DNA from: Mesorhizobium sp. M2E.F.Ca.ET.219.01.1.1
GTDB lineage: Bacteria > Pseudomonadota > Alphaproteobacteria > Rhizobiales > Rhizobiaceae
Direction of reading: 5' to 3'
Length of the DNA: 64,000 nt
NCBI RefSeq assembly: GCF_004016445.2
Contig: NZ_SADT02000008.1
Location: forward strand, 1-64,000
Shown: in pieces, positions 37,602 to 46,001 of the stretch
How the letters are laid out: each line of letters opens with the position of its first letter
Position numbering within the stretch: the first letter of the stretch is position 1
The notes under the pieces: generated by a model
What the model saw: the letters and a program-made list of their open reading frames with translations, nothing else
What the model was told of the DNA's origin: nothing
Database searches by the model: none
Position numbers and translations under genes: made by a program

Positions 37602-38606
37602 CTAGAGTCGGTTCTTGTTGCTGAAGCGGTCGATCAGGACCGCAAGCAGGATCGCGGCGCCGGTGACGGAGCCTTGCCAGAAGCTGTTGACGCCGATGAG
37701 GTTCACGCCGTTCTGGATGCAGGTGATCATCAGCGCGCCGAGCACCGCGCCGATCGCGCTGCCGGTTCCGCCAAAGAGGCTGGCACCGCCGATGACGACC
37801 GCGGCAATCGCCTGCAGCATCAGGCTGGCGCCGGCCGTTGCCTCGGCATTGAGGATGTAGCTCGCCGTCAGCAGCCCGGCGAACGAGGCGAGCAGGCCGG
37901 AAATGACATAGGCGGCGAATTTGATGCGAAGCACGGGAATGCCGAGCAGCCGGGCTGCGGTCGCCGACGACCCGACGGCATAGAACCAGCGACCCAGCAC
38001 GACCTTGCGCAGCACATATTCCAGCAAGACCATCAGGACGATGCAGAACAGAAGATGATTGGGGATGCCGGGGACGATCTCGCCGGAATTCAGCAGCCAG
38101 AAATCCGGCGCGCTGATCGGCATCGAGCGACCGTTGGTGACGATGAAGGCCAGGCTGCCCGCCACCGCGTAAGTGATGAGGGTGACGACGAAAGGAGCAA
38201 GCCTGACGACAGTGACGAGAAACCCGTTGATCGCTCCGAATACCAGCCCCACGGCCAAGCCTGCCAGGCTGGCGGTAAGATCGTCCGCTCCATTGGCCAT
38301 TGCCAGCGCCGTGACCATTCCAGTCAGCGAGAACACCGAGCCGACCGAAAGATCGATGCCGCCGGTGACCACGACCAAGAAGACGCCGAGCGACATGATG
38401 ATGAGCGGCGCGGCGGCCTGGATGATGTTTTGGACGTTGCCCATGCTCAGCGCCGCGGGGACGAATATGCCCACCGCCAGCAACAGGACGACAATCGCGC
38501 CGGCGATTGCGGCCTCGGTGCGGTAGGACAGAAGAATCCCGGGAGCGCGGGTCCTGGCGGCCCGAGCCTTCTTGGCCGTCGCGGCGCCGTTGGTTGCGTC
38601 GGTCAT
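37602..38606 (-). CDS. CUT2 sugar ABC transporter, permease
   Basis: RbsC-family inner-membrane permease of 334 residues with a basic N-terminus (KKARAARTRAPG) and multiple hydrophobic segments; motifs VTGGIDLSVGSVFSLTGMV and GGASLFGGTGSAIGAVLGAL. ATG 38606 overlaps the ATPase stop (ATGA), fixing the start; an upstream in-frame codon lies inside the ATPase gene. Confidence 0.9.
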   Translation of the reverse strand: MTDATNGAATAKKARAARTRAPGILLSYRTEAAIAGAIVVLLLAVGIFVPAALSMGNVQNIIQAAAPLIIMSLGVFLVVVTGGIDLSVGSVFSLTGMVTALAMANGADDLTASLAGLAVGLVFGAINGFLVTVVRLAPFVVTLITYAVAGSLAFIVTNGRSMPISAPDFWLLNSGEIVPGIPNHLLFCIVLMVLLEYVLRKVVLGRWFYAVGSSATAARLLGIPVLRIKFAAYVISGLLASFAGLLTASYILNAEATAGASLMLQAIAAVVIGGASLFGGTGSAIGAVLGALMITCIQNGVNLIGVNSFWQGSVTGAAILLAVLIDRFSNKNRL

Positions 38607-40132
38607 GCTGCCATCCCCGTCAGCTCGGCGAGCCCGTCTTCGGTGAAGCGCTCGTCCGGCAGAAACCCCTTCGGGCGCCCCTCGGTGTCGAAGGCGAAGA
38701 TCACATCGCACAGCTCGAGCAGTTCAACGTTCTCGGTCGACCACCAGACGATGATCGCTCCGGCATCCGCCATCTCGCGGATCAGCGCGTAGATATCGTG
38801 CTTGGTGCCGATGTCGACGCCGCGCGTCGGCTCTTCCAGCACCACCATGCGCAGCGGCAACCCGAGCCAGCGCGCAACGATCAGCTTCTGCTGATTGCCG
38901 CCGGACAGCGACGCCGGAAGGTCCCAGATCGAACCCGCCTTCAACTTGAGAGCCGAAACCAGGTCGGAGCATTCCTGCCGTTCGGCTGGGCCGACGATCC
39001 GTCGGTTGTCGCGAACCCTGCGCGCGGCAAGCACGTTGTCGACGATCGGAAGCTGCGAAAGGATGCCCTTCGCTGCCCGGTCACCCGAGACGAAGCCGAT
39101 GCCCGCGCGTGCAGCCGCGGCCGGGGAGGGGAAGCCATCTGCGAGACCCTCGCCGGAGAGGCGCCAGCCGGCGCCCTTTCCCGCGCCGACGAGGGGATCG
39201 ATCAGGCCCGTCGGACCCGCCGGTGCGCCGGCCAGCCCCAGGATGGTGCCGGGCCAAATTTCCAAACTGGCGCCGTCAGGCCCCAGCAGTTCCACCGGCG
39301 TACCCCCTCGGCTGCGCTCCCGTCGATTCAGCTGCGCGCCGGAACGTTGCGTCGACTGCCCCATCTGCTGGACGATCTCGGCGTCGCTCAGTGAGGCAAG
39401 CGGCGTCCCATTCGCCACAGTGATGCCATCCCGCAGGATGGTGCAGACGTCGCAGAGCTCGCGGATTTCCCGCATCCTGTGCGAGACGAACACGATGCCG
39501 ATACCCTCGTCGCGCGCCAAACGCTTCAGCACCGAGAAAAGCTTGGCCGTCTCGCCTGCGGTCAGGTTGGCGGTGGGTTCGTCGAGAAGCAGCACTTCGG
39601 CGCCCGTTGAAAGCGCGCGGGCGATCTCCACGATCTGCCCTTCATGCAGGGACAATTTGCCCGCCGGCAGATCCACGATCTCCTCGCCGATCGCCGCATC
39701 TATCAGGCGCAGCGCATTGAGCGCGATGTCGCGCATGCGGCGGCGGCTGCTCTGCGACAGGCCGGACTTCGCATGCACGATACCGATGTTTTCCGCGACC
39801 GACAGTTCGGGCAGCAGCGCCAGCTCCTGATGCACCACCGCTATGATCGGGCAGCCGCCCCGGCCGAGCTTCGCCGACGTGAAGGCGACCTCGCCGGCAT
39901 CGCGGGAGGTAAGGCCTGTGATGATGCGGATGAGGGTACTCTTGCCGGCGCCGTTGCCGCCCAGCAGCGCATGTATTTCGCCTGCCCGGACCTGGAAGCT
40001 CACACCGCGCAAGACGCGGGTTGCGCCGTAGCTCTTCTCGACATTGGCAGCGTCGATCAGAGGCGTCGTGGTCGATGCCTGTGCGGCCGCGCTCACATTG
40101 CCGGCGACGCCCAGGCCCTGGGCCGTTTCCAT
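38603..40132 (-). CDS. CUT2 sugar ABC transporter, double-domain ATP-binding protein
   Basis: RbsA-like protein of 509 residues with two nucleotide-binding domains. The first has Walker A GGNGAGKST and Walker B VLLLDEPTANL, but a degenerate signature (LSLHEGQIVEIARAL). The second has an intact signature LSGGNQQKLIVARWL and Walker B-like VVLEEPTRGVD, but its Walker A position reads GAPAGPTG, so ATP binding there is doubtful. Complementary degeneration is common in this family. First gene of the leftward operon, divergent from the LysR regulator. Confidence 0.9.
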   Translation of the reverse strand: METAQGLGVAGNVSAAAQASTTTPLIDAANVEKSYGATRVLRGVSFQVRAGEIHALLGGNGAGKSTLIRIITGLTSRDAGEVAFTSAKLGRGGCPIIAVVHQELALLPELSVAENIGIVHAKSGLSQSSRRRMRDIALNALRLIDAAIGEEIVDLPAGKLSLHEGQIVEIARALSTGAEVLLLDEPTANLTAGETAKLFSVLKRLARDEGIGIVFVSHRMREIRELCDVCTILRDGITVANGTPLASLSDAEIVQQMGQSTQRSGAQLNRRERSRGGTPVELLGPDGASLEIWPGTILGLAGAPAGPTGLIDPLVGAGKGAGWRLSGEGLADGFPSPAAAARAGIGFVSGDRAAKGILSQLPIVDNVLAARRVRDNRRIVGPAERQECSDLVSALKLKAGSIWDLPASLSGGNQQKLIVARWLGLPLRMVVLEEPTRGVDIGTKHDIYALIREMADAGAIIVWWSTENVELLELCDVIFAFDTEGRPKGFLPDERFTEDGLAELTGMAA

Positions 40133-40172
40133 CCTGAATCTCCTCCCGAGATCGCAGGGATGATGCGACCGA

Positions 40173-40202
40173 TTGACATTCGGCTCAATTCTCGTTTCTT
40201 AA
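40173..40202 (+). promoter_or_regulatory. Candidate promoter of the LysR gene
   Basis: TTGACA at 40173-40178 followed after 18 bases by TCTTAA at 40197-40202, about 37 bases before the LysR start. The -35 element is perfect, the -10 is weak. LysR regulators normally bind in this divergent interval (40133-40238). Confidence 0.3.
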
Positions 40203-40238
40203 CATTCTGTGTAGCTGAACTTAACTGACGATCACGAT

Positions 40239-41234
40239 ATGTCGGACATCAAGTTCAAGTCGATGGCGCATTTCGAAGCCGTAGCGCGCCTCGGCGGCGT
40301 GGCGAAGGCGGCGCAGGAATTGCAGGTGACGCCCTCGGCCGTCAGCCAGCAACTGCGCTTGCTCGAGCACCAGCTCGGCGTGCGGCTGTTCCAGCGCGAA
40401 AAGCGCCATCTCTCGCTCACAATCGACGGCGAGCGGCTTTACCAGACCACCACGCAGGCCTTTGAATCCATACGCGAGGTGCGAAACGCCATTGTGCGGC
40501 AGCGTGAGAGCTTTCAGCTCAGCCTGCGCGTCAGCCCCTCCTTTGGCGAGAAATGGCTGGCGCCACGTTTGGCCGAATTCAGCAAGGACTACCCGACCTG
40601 GAACCTGCGCGTCGACGCGACACCCAATTTCTCGGATTTCGAAACCGAGGTCATCGATCTCGATCTTCGCTACGGCGACGGGGGTTGGGCCGGCCTTTAT
40701 TCGGATTGCGTGGTCAACGACCTGATCCTGCCGATGTGCTCGCCTTCGTATCTCACCGAACTGCAGAGGCTTTCATCCGATCCCCGCGAGCAGTTGCGCC
40801 AGGCAAGACTGATCGACAGCGTGAAGGCCTATTTCCGCTGGGATTACTGGCTGCCGCGTAACGGTGTCCAGGGCGCGCGCATGACCTATCCCTATCGTTT
40901 CGACCGCTCCTCGATGTCGGTTCAGCTGGCGAAGGATGGAGCAGGCGTGGTTCTGGAAAGCACGTCGATTGCATTCGAGGATCTTGTCTCGGGCGCTTTG
41001 GTGCCCGTCTCGACGGCGTTCGACGTCATAGAGTTTCCAGGCTATTGGCTGGTCTGTCCTTCACGGCACATGAACCGGCGCGCCGTTCGGCTGTTTTCAG
41101 AATGGGTGTCGCGGGTCGGCAGGCGCGACACAGACCGCGCCCGGGATTTTATGTCCGAGTTGGGGCTGCGCATATCGTTCGAACGACGGCCTCATTTCGG
41201 ATTGCGCGATGACAGGCCAGCCGCCATGGCTTGA
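40239..41234 (+). CDS. LysR-family transcriptional regulator (GcvA-like)
   Basis: LysR regulator of 331 residues. The N-terminal helix-turn-helix is clear (MAHFEAVARLGGVAKAAQEL, VTPSAVSQQLRLLEHQLGV), followed by the two-lobed effector domain (ESFQLSLRVSPSFGEKWLAP, then DLDLRYGDGGW typical of the GcvA branch). It is divergent from the RbsABC-transketolase operon, which it probably controls in response to the transported sugar or an intermediate. Confidence 0.9.
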   Translation: MSDIKFKSMAHFEAVARLGGVAKAAQELQVTPSAVSQQLRLLEHQLGVRLFQREKRHLSLTIDGERLYQTTTQAFESIREVRNAIVRQRESFQLSLRVSPSFGEKWLAPRLAEFSKDYPTWNLRVDATPNFSDFETEVIDLDLRYGDGGWAGLYSDCVVNDLILPMCSPSYLTELQRLSSDPREQLRQARLIDSVKAYFRWDYWLPRNGVQGARMTYPYRFDRSSMSVQLAKDGAGVVLESTSIAFEDLVSGALVPVSTAFDVIEFPGYWLVCPSRHMNRRAVRLFSEWVSRVGRRDTDRARDFMSELGLRISFERRPHFGLRDDRPAAMA

Positions 41235-41619
41235 ACAAAGAATGTCTCGCACTCTTGCTGGATGTCGCGCCAAGCAAGCCGGTTCGCGACACAGATGGGG
41301 TGAAGTTCCCGGGCAGTGGAAGCGCCGATGACGCTTGTCTCGCTTCCGGCTAGGCCATGTGACCGAGCTGTTTCCTCCGATGTGAGCAACTCGGCTCATT
41401 GCGACGCGCCATCCGTTGTCAGCTTTGAAACCCCTTCTCGGCGTTCGGCAACCCGTCAAGCTCACACCTACAGATCCCTTGCTGCACAATTTGCGGCACT
41501 TCGTCCACAACGCAAAGCAAGCCCCCAAAGACCTCACCAGGTTTGGCCAAGGAACATGGGTTGCATAGCCATGTGCGATAGTGTATGCAGAATGCAGTAC
41601 GCACGAAGAGGGCTAGCAC
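41235..41619. other. Intergenic region before flavin reductase
   Basis: About 385 bases. A 65-codon frame on the minus strand (41192-41389) reads rather protein-like (ICVANRLAWRDIQQECETFF) but belongs to no family I recognise, overlaps the LysR 3' end, and is not called. The last 40 bases carry the operator-like palindrome 41582-41596. Confidence 0.45.
41582..41596. promoter_or_regulatory. Operator-like palindrome, copy C
   Basis: TGTATGCAGAATGCA, whose reverse complement TGCATTCTGCATACA matches the copy at 54841 at 13 of 15 positions. It lies 23 bases upstream of the flavin-reductase ATG, overlapping the expected promoter, and the GntR regulator gene follows in the same direction. Confidence 0.65.
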
Positions 41620-42210
41620 ATGGGCGTGACACCTCAGACGGTCTCCTCAGCTTCGAAAGATCAGCAGGAGCCAGGAGACCGGACAGGTGTGGACGCCGAG
41701 ACCTTTCGCGGCATATTCGGTGGCTTTCCCAGTGGCGTGACCATCGTTTCGGCAACCGACGCCGATGGAGCACCGGTCGGGTTGACTGTCAGTGCGGTGA
41801 TGTCCCTGTCGCTGAGCCCCCCGCAACTGGTCATATGTCTGCAATCGTCAAAATACACGCTTCAGGTCATCCGGGCTCAGAAGCGTTTCGCGGTCAATTT
41901 TCTGGCCAGTGATCAGTCGTGGATCTCAGATCAGTTCGCGTTTGGGCAAGGCGATAAGTTCGGCGGCATAGATTGGGCTTTTGGCGAAACCACGGGTGCT
42001 CCCGTGATCAAGGACGTTCGGGCATTTGCGGAATGTCAGGTGGATTCCCTGATTGAATCTGGGGACCATACGATTGTTGTTGGACGCCTGGTCGCCGGCG
42101 CCACAGCCGATGCTTCTCCTTTGGTTTATCACGCTCGCAATTACGCTTTGCTTTCGGCCCATCCTGGAAGCGCTCGCAGGGCACCTTCTGACCGGCCCAA
42201 CACCAAGTAG
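41620..42210 (+). CDS. Flavin reductase-like protein (FMN-binding split barrel)
   Basis: Protein of 196 residues in the DIM6/NTAB (HpaC-like) flavin reductase family, which supplies reduced FMN or FAD to a partner monooxygenase. Characteristic parts: FRGIFGGFPSGVTIVSATD at about 29-47, LTVSAVMSLSLSPPQLVICL at about 54-73, and RFAVNFLASDQ. The N-terminal 25 residues look disordered. It precedes a GntR regulator and carries the same palindrome in its promoter as the acyl-CoA-dehydrogenase-like monooxygenase at 60.7 kb, which is the obvious candidate partner. Confidence 0.88.
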   Translation: MGVTPQTVSSASKDQQEPGDRTGVDAETFRGIFGGFPSGVTIVSATDADGAPVGLTVSAVMSLSLSPPQLVICLQSSKYTLQVIRAQKRFAVNFLASDQSWISDQFAFGQGDKFGGIDWAFGETTGAPVIKDVRAFAECQVDSLIESGDHTIVVGRLVAGATADASPLVYHARNYALLSAHPGSARRAPSDRPNTK

Positions 42211-42330
42211 GCGCATACCGGCGCCTTGCATCGAAACTGAGGGCACAATTTGTGCCGAACCACAGATTTGAAAAGCCGTCGGCTTTCATGACGAACATGG
42301 CGCCGCCGTATTCTAGGTAGGGAGCACAGT

Positions 42331-43017
42331 TTGACCGTGCAGGAACTCGAAGAGAATGCAGCGATTGGCGTACAGGCTTACGGGTCGGTCAAGAAGCTGA
42401 TCATCGAGAACAATTTACGACCGGGTGAACTTGTCTCCGAAAGCGACCTTGCAGCACGTCTGGACATCGGCGGACCGCTGATCAGGGCGGCGTTGGAGAG
42501 ATTGGTTGAAGATGGCCTGCTCAATCAGGTGGACGCAAAATTCCTGCAGGTGGCTGCGCTCGACAGAAAATACATCGACGATGTCTACCAGGTAAGCAAG
42601 GCACTCGAGATACAAGTCGCAATACAGTCGATAGACCACATACCGGCAGACGCGATCGAGGCGTTCGCGATGGTGCTCGAAACTATCCGGCCGGACGTAG
42701 AAGCGGGCAAGCCGTATCCGGTTCGCGAGGCCTATGAGCATCTGCAGCGCATGTTCCTGACATACTGCGAGAACGATCTTATCTGCTTGATACTGGCTCG
42801 GCTGCAGGATCATCTGACCCGCGTCAGGCTGGCCAGTCGCGCCACCGATGACCGCCAATGGCTGCACATAGAATATTGGATCATGAAGGACGAGCTCGAT
42901 GCGCTTCGGGCCCGCGACGTCAACAGGCTGACCACGACACTTTCCGCGCACATGGACATGTTCCGGCGCTGGATACTTCAAAGCTGGATATCGCCCGATC
43001 AAGCCGAGAAAGGCTGA
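42331..43017 (+). CDS. GntR-family regulator, FCD-like ligand domain (paralogue 1)
   Basis: Regulator of 228 residues with a GntR winged helix at about residues 15-75 (LRPGELVSESDLAARLDIGG, LIRAALERLVEDGLLNQ) and an all-helical C-terminal domain of FCD type. The usual FCD metal-binding residues are not evident (EHLQRMFLTYCENDL and IEYWIMKDELDALRARD where D..FH and EH would be). TTG 42331 follows AGGGAG. It is a clear paralogue of the regulator at 46.86 kb. Probably binds the TGYATWCTGMATRCR palindromes, the nearest of which is upstream of the preceding flavin-reductase gene. Confidence 0.88.
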   Translation: MTVQELEENAAIGVQAYGSVKKLIIENNLRPGELVSESDLAARLDIGGPLIRAALERLVEDGLLNQVDAKFLQVAALDRKYIDDVYQVSKALEIQVAIQSIDHIPADAIEAFAMVLETIRPDVEAGKPYPVREAYEHLQRMFLTYCENDLICLILARLQDHLTRVRLASRATDDRQWLHIEYWIMKDELDALRARDVNRLTTTLSAHMDMFRRWILQSWISPDQAEKG

Positions 43018-43310
43018 CAGTTTCTTCGCACGGCAAAAAACCACGCTGCCGGCAACACACTGGTCCGGCAGGTCCCGAATCCCTCCTCGCTTATGATATC
43101 CTCGACGTAGCCTTCCTGGTTCACAGGATGGAGCTCTAAGGGATCTCCATCGAACGCCGCGGAGCGAAGTTCATTGCTGGCTGTTGAGAACCGATGCCGC
43201 CTGCTGGCGTACAAACAACGCTCATGACGAACGAGGCTCCTTAAGAGGCCAGCCTTCTTGGAAACGGCAGACCCTATGCTCGATCCGTCGCCGGTCACGA
43301 TCGCGACCTT
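43002..43310 (-). pseudogene. Relic of a short-chain dehydrogenase gene
   Basis: The minus strand reads KVAIVTGDGSSIGSAVSKKA, which is the SDR nucleotide-binding N-terminus, and about 40 residues later VNQEGYVEDIISEEGFGTC, resembling the region before the NNAG motif. There is no start codon or ribosome site just before it, the intervening part is too short, and no NNAG, serine or YxxxK site follows before the stop near 43000. It appears to be an internally deleted SDR that once followed the Gfo/Idh gene. Confidence 0.5.
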
Positions 43311-43378
43311 GTGATGTGGTTCGTTGCGATGTCTTGTGTCGATGTCGCCTGGTCCACAAGCGGCTCTTGGGGAAACGC

Positions 43379-44515
43379 TCACAACTCGAATGGAACGAAC
43401 ACGCTTCCGGCCCCGGCTGACCGCAGCGCAGTGAACATGAAGCCAACGCCCCTTGCTCCGTCGTGAACGGTGGGGAAGTCTCCATTGTCGGGCGTGTTTC
43501 GACCTTCCGAAATTGCCCGCGCCACGGCTGAATAAATGTTGGCGAACGCTTCGAGATAGCCTTCCGGATGGCCGGCGGGAACTCTGGAGGCAGCTTTCGC
43601 TCCGGCGCTGACGCCCGCGCCGCCGCGGGCAAAGACAACCGGCTGCTGCCCGGATTCCGTAAAGGTGAGTTGTTCTGGGTGCTCTTGGTGCCAGGTGATC
43701 GCGGCATCGGAGCCGAACACACGCAGTGCAAGCCCATTTGGACAGCCGTGAGCTATCGAGGTGGTCCAAAGCGCTCCACGGGCGCCACCTTCGAAGCGCA
43801 GCAACATGTTGACATGGTCGTCGAGTGGATTGCGCAAGCTGGCCAAATCCGCAGCGAGCGCATCTACACGCAGCCCGCTGACATATTCGGCCAGATGGAA
43901 TGCATGCGTCCCAAGCGACGCCACGACGCCGAGCGCCCCTGCCTTGGCCTGGTCGTGCTGCCATTCCTTCTTGCCAAAGGCCTGCGTCTGGTACTGATGC
44001 GCATATTCGACCTGCACGGATAGGACTTGGCCCAGTCTGCCCCCGGCGATCATGTCCCTTGCCATCCGCACCATGGGATAGCCCGAATAGGTGTATGTTA
44101 CGGCAAGCAATCGGCCAGTCTCGGCCACCCTTGCGCTCAGGGCGCTGGCATGCTCGCGGCTCACTACTAGCGGCTTGTCGCAGATTACGTGGATGCCCTT
44201 TGCAAGGAACGCATCGGCAATTTCGTAGTGGGTTTCGTTGAACGTACAGATCGTAACGGCGTCGATGCCGTCCGGGCGCTCAGCCTCGCGCGCAGCCATT
44301 TCGGTGTGGTCCGCATAGGCTCTTTGGGGATCGATGAAGAGGTCTCGCGCGACCTGTCTGGTGCGTTCCGGGTTGCGGGAGAACACGCCGGCGACCAGCT
44401 CCCAACGACCGTCCAGGCGCGCTGCCGAGGCGTGGCTGGGGCCGATCGAACTGCTGCCGCCTCCACCCACCATGCCCAGCCGCAGCCTTCGGCCGAATGT
44501 ATTTATGTCCGTCAT
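43379..44515 (-). CDS. Gfo/Idh/MocA-family oxidoreductase
   Basis: NAD(P)-dependent sugar dehydrogenase-like protein of 378 residues. The N-terminal Rossmann motif is GMVGGGGSSSIGPSHA, the catalytic lysine lies in HVICDKPLVV near residue 100, and the C-terminal domain has the histidine in LGTHAFHLAEYVSGL. The family oxidises sugars, inositols or glycosides, often at C3. It is leftward, with an operator-like palindrome (44883-44897) 370 bases upstream that it shares with the rightward TIM-barrel isomerase. The two probably act in one pathway. Confidence 0.88.
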   Translation of the reverse strand: MTDINTFGRRLRLGMVGGGGSSSIGPSHASAARLDGRWELVAGVFSRNPERTRQVARDLFIDPQRAYADHTEMAAREAERPDGIDAVTICTFNETHYEIADAFLAKGIHVICDKPLVVSREHASALSARVAETGRLLAVTYTYSGYPMVRMARDMIAGGRLGQVLSVQVEYAHQYQTQAFGKKEWQHDQAKAGALGVVASLGTHAFHLAEYVSGLRVDALAADLASLRNPLDDHVNMLLRFEGGARGALWTTSIAHGCPNGLALRVFGSDAAITWHQEHPEQLTFTESGQQPVVFARGGAGVSAGAKAASRVPAGHPEGYLEAFANIYSAVARAISEGRNTPDNGDFPTVHDGARGVGFMFTALRSAGAGSVFVPFEL

Positions 44516-44882
44516 CGGAGCCTCTCCAGTTGGATTTGCAATCGCGATCGATCGAGAGCAGGCCCCCGCACCTGGGTAACTGCCAGACCGCTTTAACCAG
44601 TCGGGGACAGGGGCTCAGCATCTATCGAGCCGGGTTGCTCAGATCTGCCCGGAAAGCGCTTGGGATGCTGGCGAAATGCGCGGCCAAGGCGATGTTCCGA
44701 CAGCCCAAGCTCATACCACCGGCCGCATCGGAGAGCCGGACTCCAGCCTGGCAGGTGGCATCGTTGGCCACACAGGCCGTATTCCAAACCTGCGGCACTC
44801 GAAGCGCTGGAGCATGTGCTCTCCCTCATCAGGCTGTGGCATTACGAAGTGAGCTGCGGTGGTCATCCAGGGGGAGTATTTG

Positions 44883-44897
44883 TGTATTCAGTATACA
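44883..44897. promoter_or_regulatory. Operator-like palindrome, copy B
   Basis: TGTATTCAGTATACA: arms TGTAT and ATACA are perfect inverted repeats. Its reverse complement TGTATACTGAATACA differs from the copy at 54841 at one position of 15. Confidence 0.7.
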
Positions 44898-45023
44898 ATC
44901 CTAACAGACCCTCGTGTCAAGAGAAACATTGCCACCGCTCCCGCCCATGGGGACCAGTCAGCGGGGCGTTTGCCGCCACTTCGCGTATCGAGCAGGAGAG
45001 CGTTGACAGTCTGAATCGCCGAC

Positions 45024-45038
45024 TGCATACTGAATGCG
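45024..45038. promoter_or_regulatory. Operator-like palindrome, copy E
   Basis: TGCATACTGAATGCG, 12 of 15 positions equal to the reverse complement of copy B. It lies 79 bases before the TIM-barrel gene start, near the expected promoter. Confidence 0.5.
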
Positions 45039-45116
45039 ATCTCTGATTGACCACGCGGCCTGCGGGTGTCGCGTGAGGCTGGTTATTGGCAATATTCTTG
45101 AGTTCACGGTCGCGAC

Positions 45117-46001
45117 ATGGCTGAAAAGAAGAACAGGCTGATCCTGCATTCCTCCGTGGCTTGGAGCGTGCCCCTTGTCATGGATATCGATGTGGCGCGA
45201 ACGGTTGGTTTCGACGGCATAGATCCATCTTCTAGGAAGTTGCGGGGCTTCCTGGATGCCGGGTTCACCGAAGAGGAACTGGTCGCCAAGCTCGACAGCA
45301 TCGACATACCGGGTTTCGGCGCCGTCTTCGATATTGAGAGGCGAGGCGCGTCAGAAGCCGATTTGATGATGGAGGCGGAGTCTATCTTCAGATTGGCACA
45401 CCTCGTCGGGGCAAGGGGCATACAGGTGATGACGGGCCCAGTGGATGTCCGGGCGGTGGTTGCGCATGCCAAGGGTGAGCACACCGATCTCTACAAAGGG
45501 ATGCTCGGCTTTCCTCGCCACGAGCAGATCGCGGTCACCGTCAAGAACCTCTCTCGCATCGCTGACCTGGCCGCGCAGTTCGATCTGCTTCTCTATCTCG
45601 AGCCGATGTCGTGGACGCCGTTGAACAAGATTGCCGACAATGTGGAGATCATCGAGAGATCCGGCCGCGACAATATCCGATTGATTGTCGATTATTGGCA
45701 TTGCTTCACAGCTGGTGACACCCCCGACGTGGTCGCCAGTCTGAGCAAGAATCTGCTCTACGGCGTTCACATAAGCGACTCGCGTCCTTTTGCCGCTGGC
45801 ATCCCGATAGAGGATGATTTGCGCGACATCGAAATGGGATCTGGTGTCATCGATCTGAAATTGTGGACGGACGCTGTCAAGGCCACAGGATATGACGACT
45901 GGTGGAGTTGCGAGTCCTTCAGTCGGAAATGGCATCAGGAAAATGCCTACGAGATCGGACGAGAAGTGCACAGGCAGATGAAACAACTGGTGCAGGGCTA
46001 G
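45117..46001 (+). CDS. Sugar isomerase/epimerase-like TIM-barrel protein
   Basis: Xylose-isomerase-like (AP endonuclease 2 fold) protein of 294 residues. Likely metal ligands: glutamate in LYLEPMSW, aspartate/histidine in IVDYWHC, histidine in GVHISDSR, glutamate in WSCESFS, the arrangement seen in sugar isomerases, epimerases and C-glycoside-cleaving enzymes of this fold. ATG 45117 lies shortly after operator copy E. Divergent from the Gfo/Idh dehydrogenase, with which it may form an oxidise-then-isomerise or cleave pair. Exact reaction unknown. Confidence 0.85.
   Translation: MAEKKNRLILHSSVAWSVPLVMDIDVARTVGFDGIDPSSRKLRGFLDAGFTEEELVAKLDSIDIPGFGAVFDIERRGASEADLMMEAESIFRLAHLVGARGIQVMTGPVDVRAVVAHAKGEHTDLYKGMLGFPRHEQIAVTVKNLSRIADLAAQFDLLLYLEPMSWTPLNKIADNVEIIERSGRDNIRLIVDYWHCFTAGDTPDVVASLSKNLLYGVHISDSRPFAAGIPIEDDLRDIEMGSGVIDLKLWTDAVKATGYDDWWSCESFSRKWHQENAYEIGREVHRQMKQLVQG

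Larger units (their letters stand above)
44516..45116. other. Divergent region with two operator-like palindromes
   Basis: About 600 bases between the Gfo/Idh and TIM-barrel genes. No intact gene is supportable. Palindromes at 44883-44897 and 45024-45038 mark the probable promoter zone. The part next to the Gfo/Idh gene (44520-44870) is featureless to me and may be decayed DNA or a long leader. Confidence 0.5.

Noticed and set aside
37506..38792. 428-codon open frame on the plus strand
   Set aside because: It is antisense to the CUT2 permease and the ATPase; its Asp/Gln/His-rich translation is the usual shadow of a membrane protein gene.
41192..41389. 65-codon frame on the minus strand with protein-like sequence
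   Set aside because: It overlaps the LysR 3' end, lacks a clear ribosome site and matches no family I know; it could be a gene fragment but the evidence is too thin.
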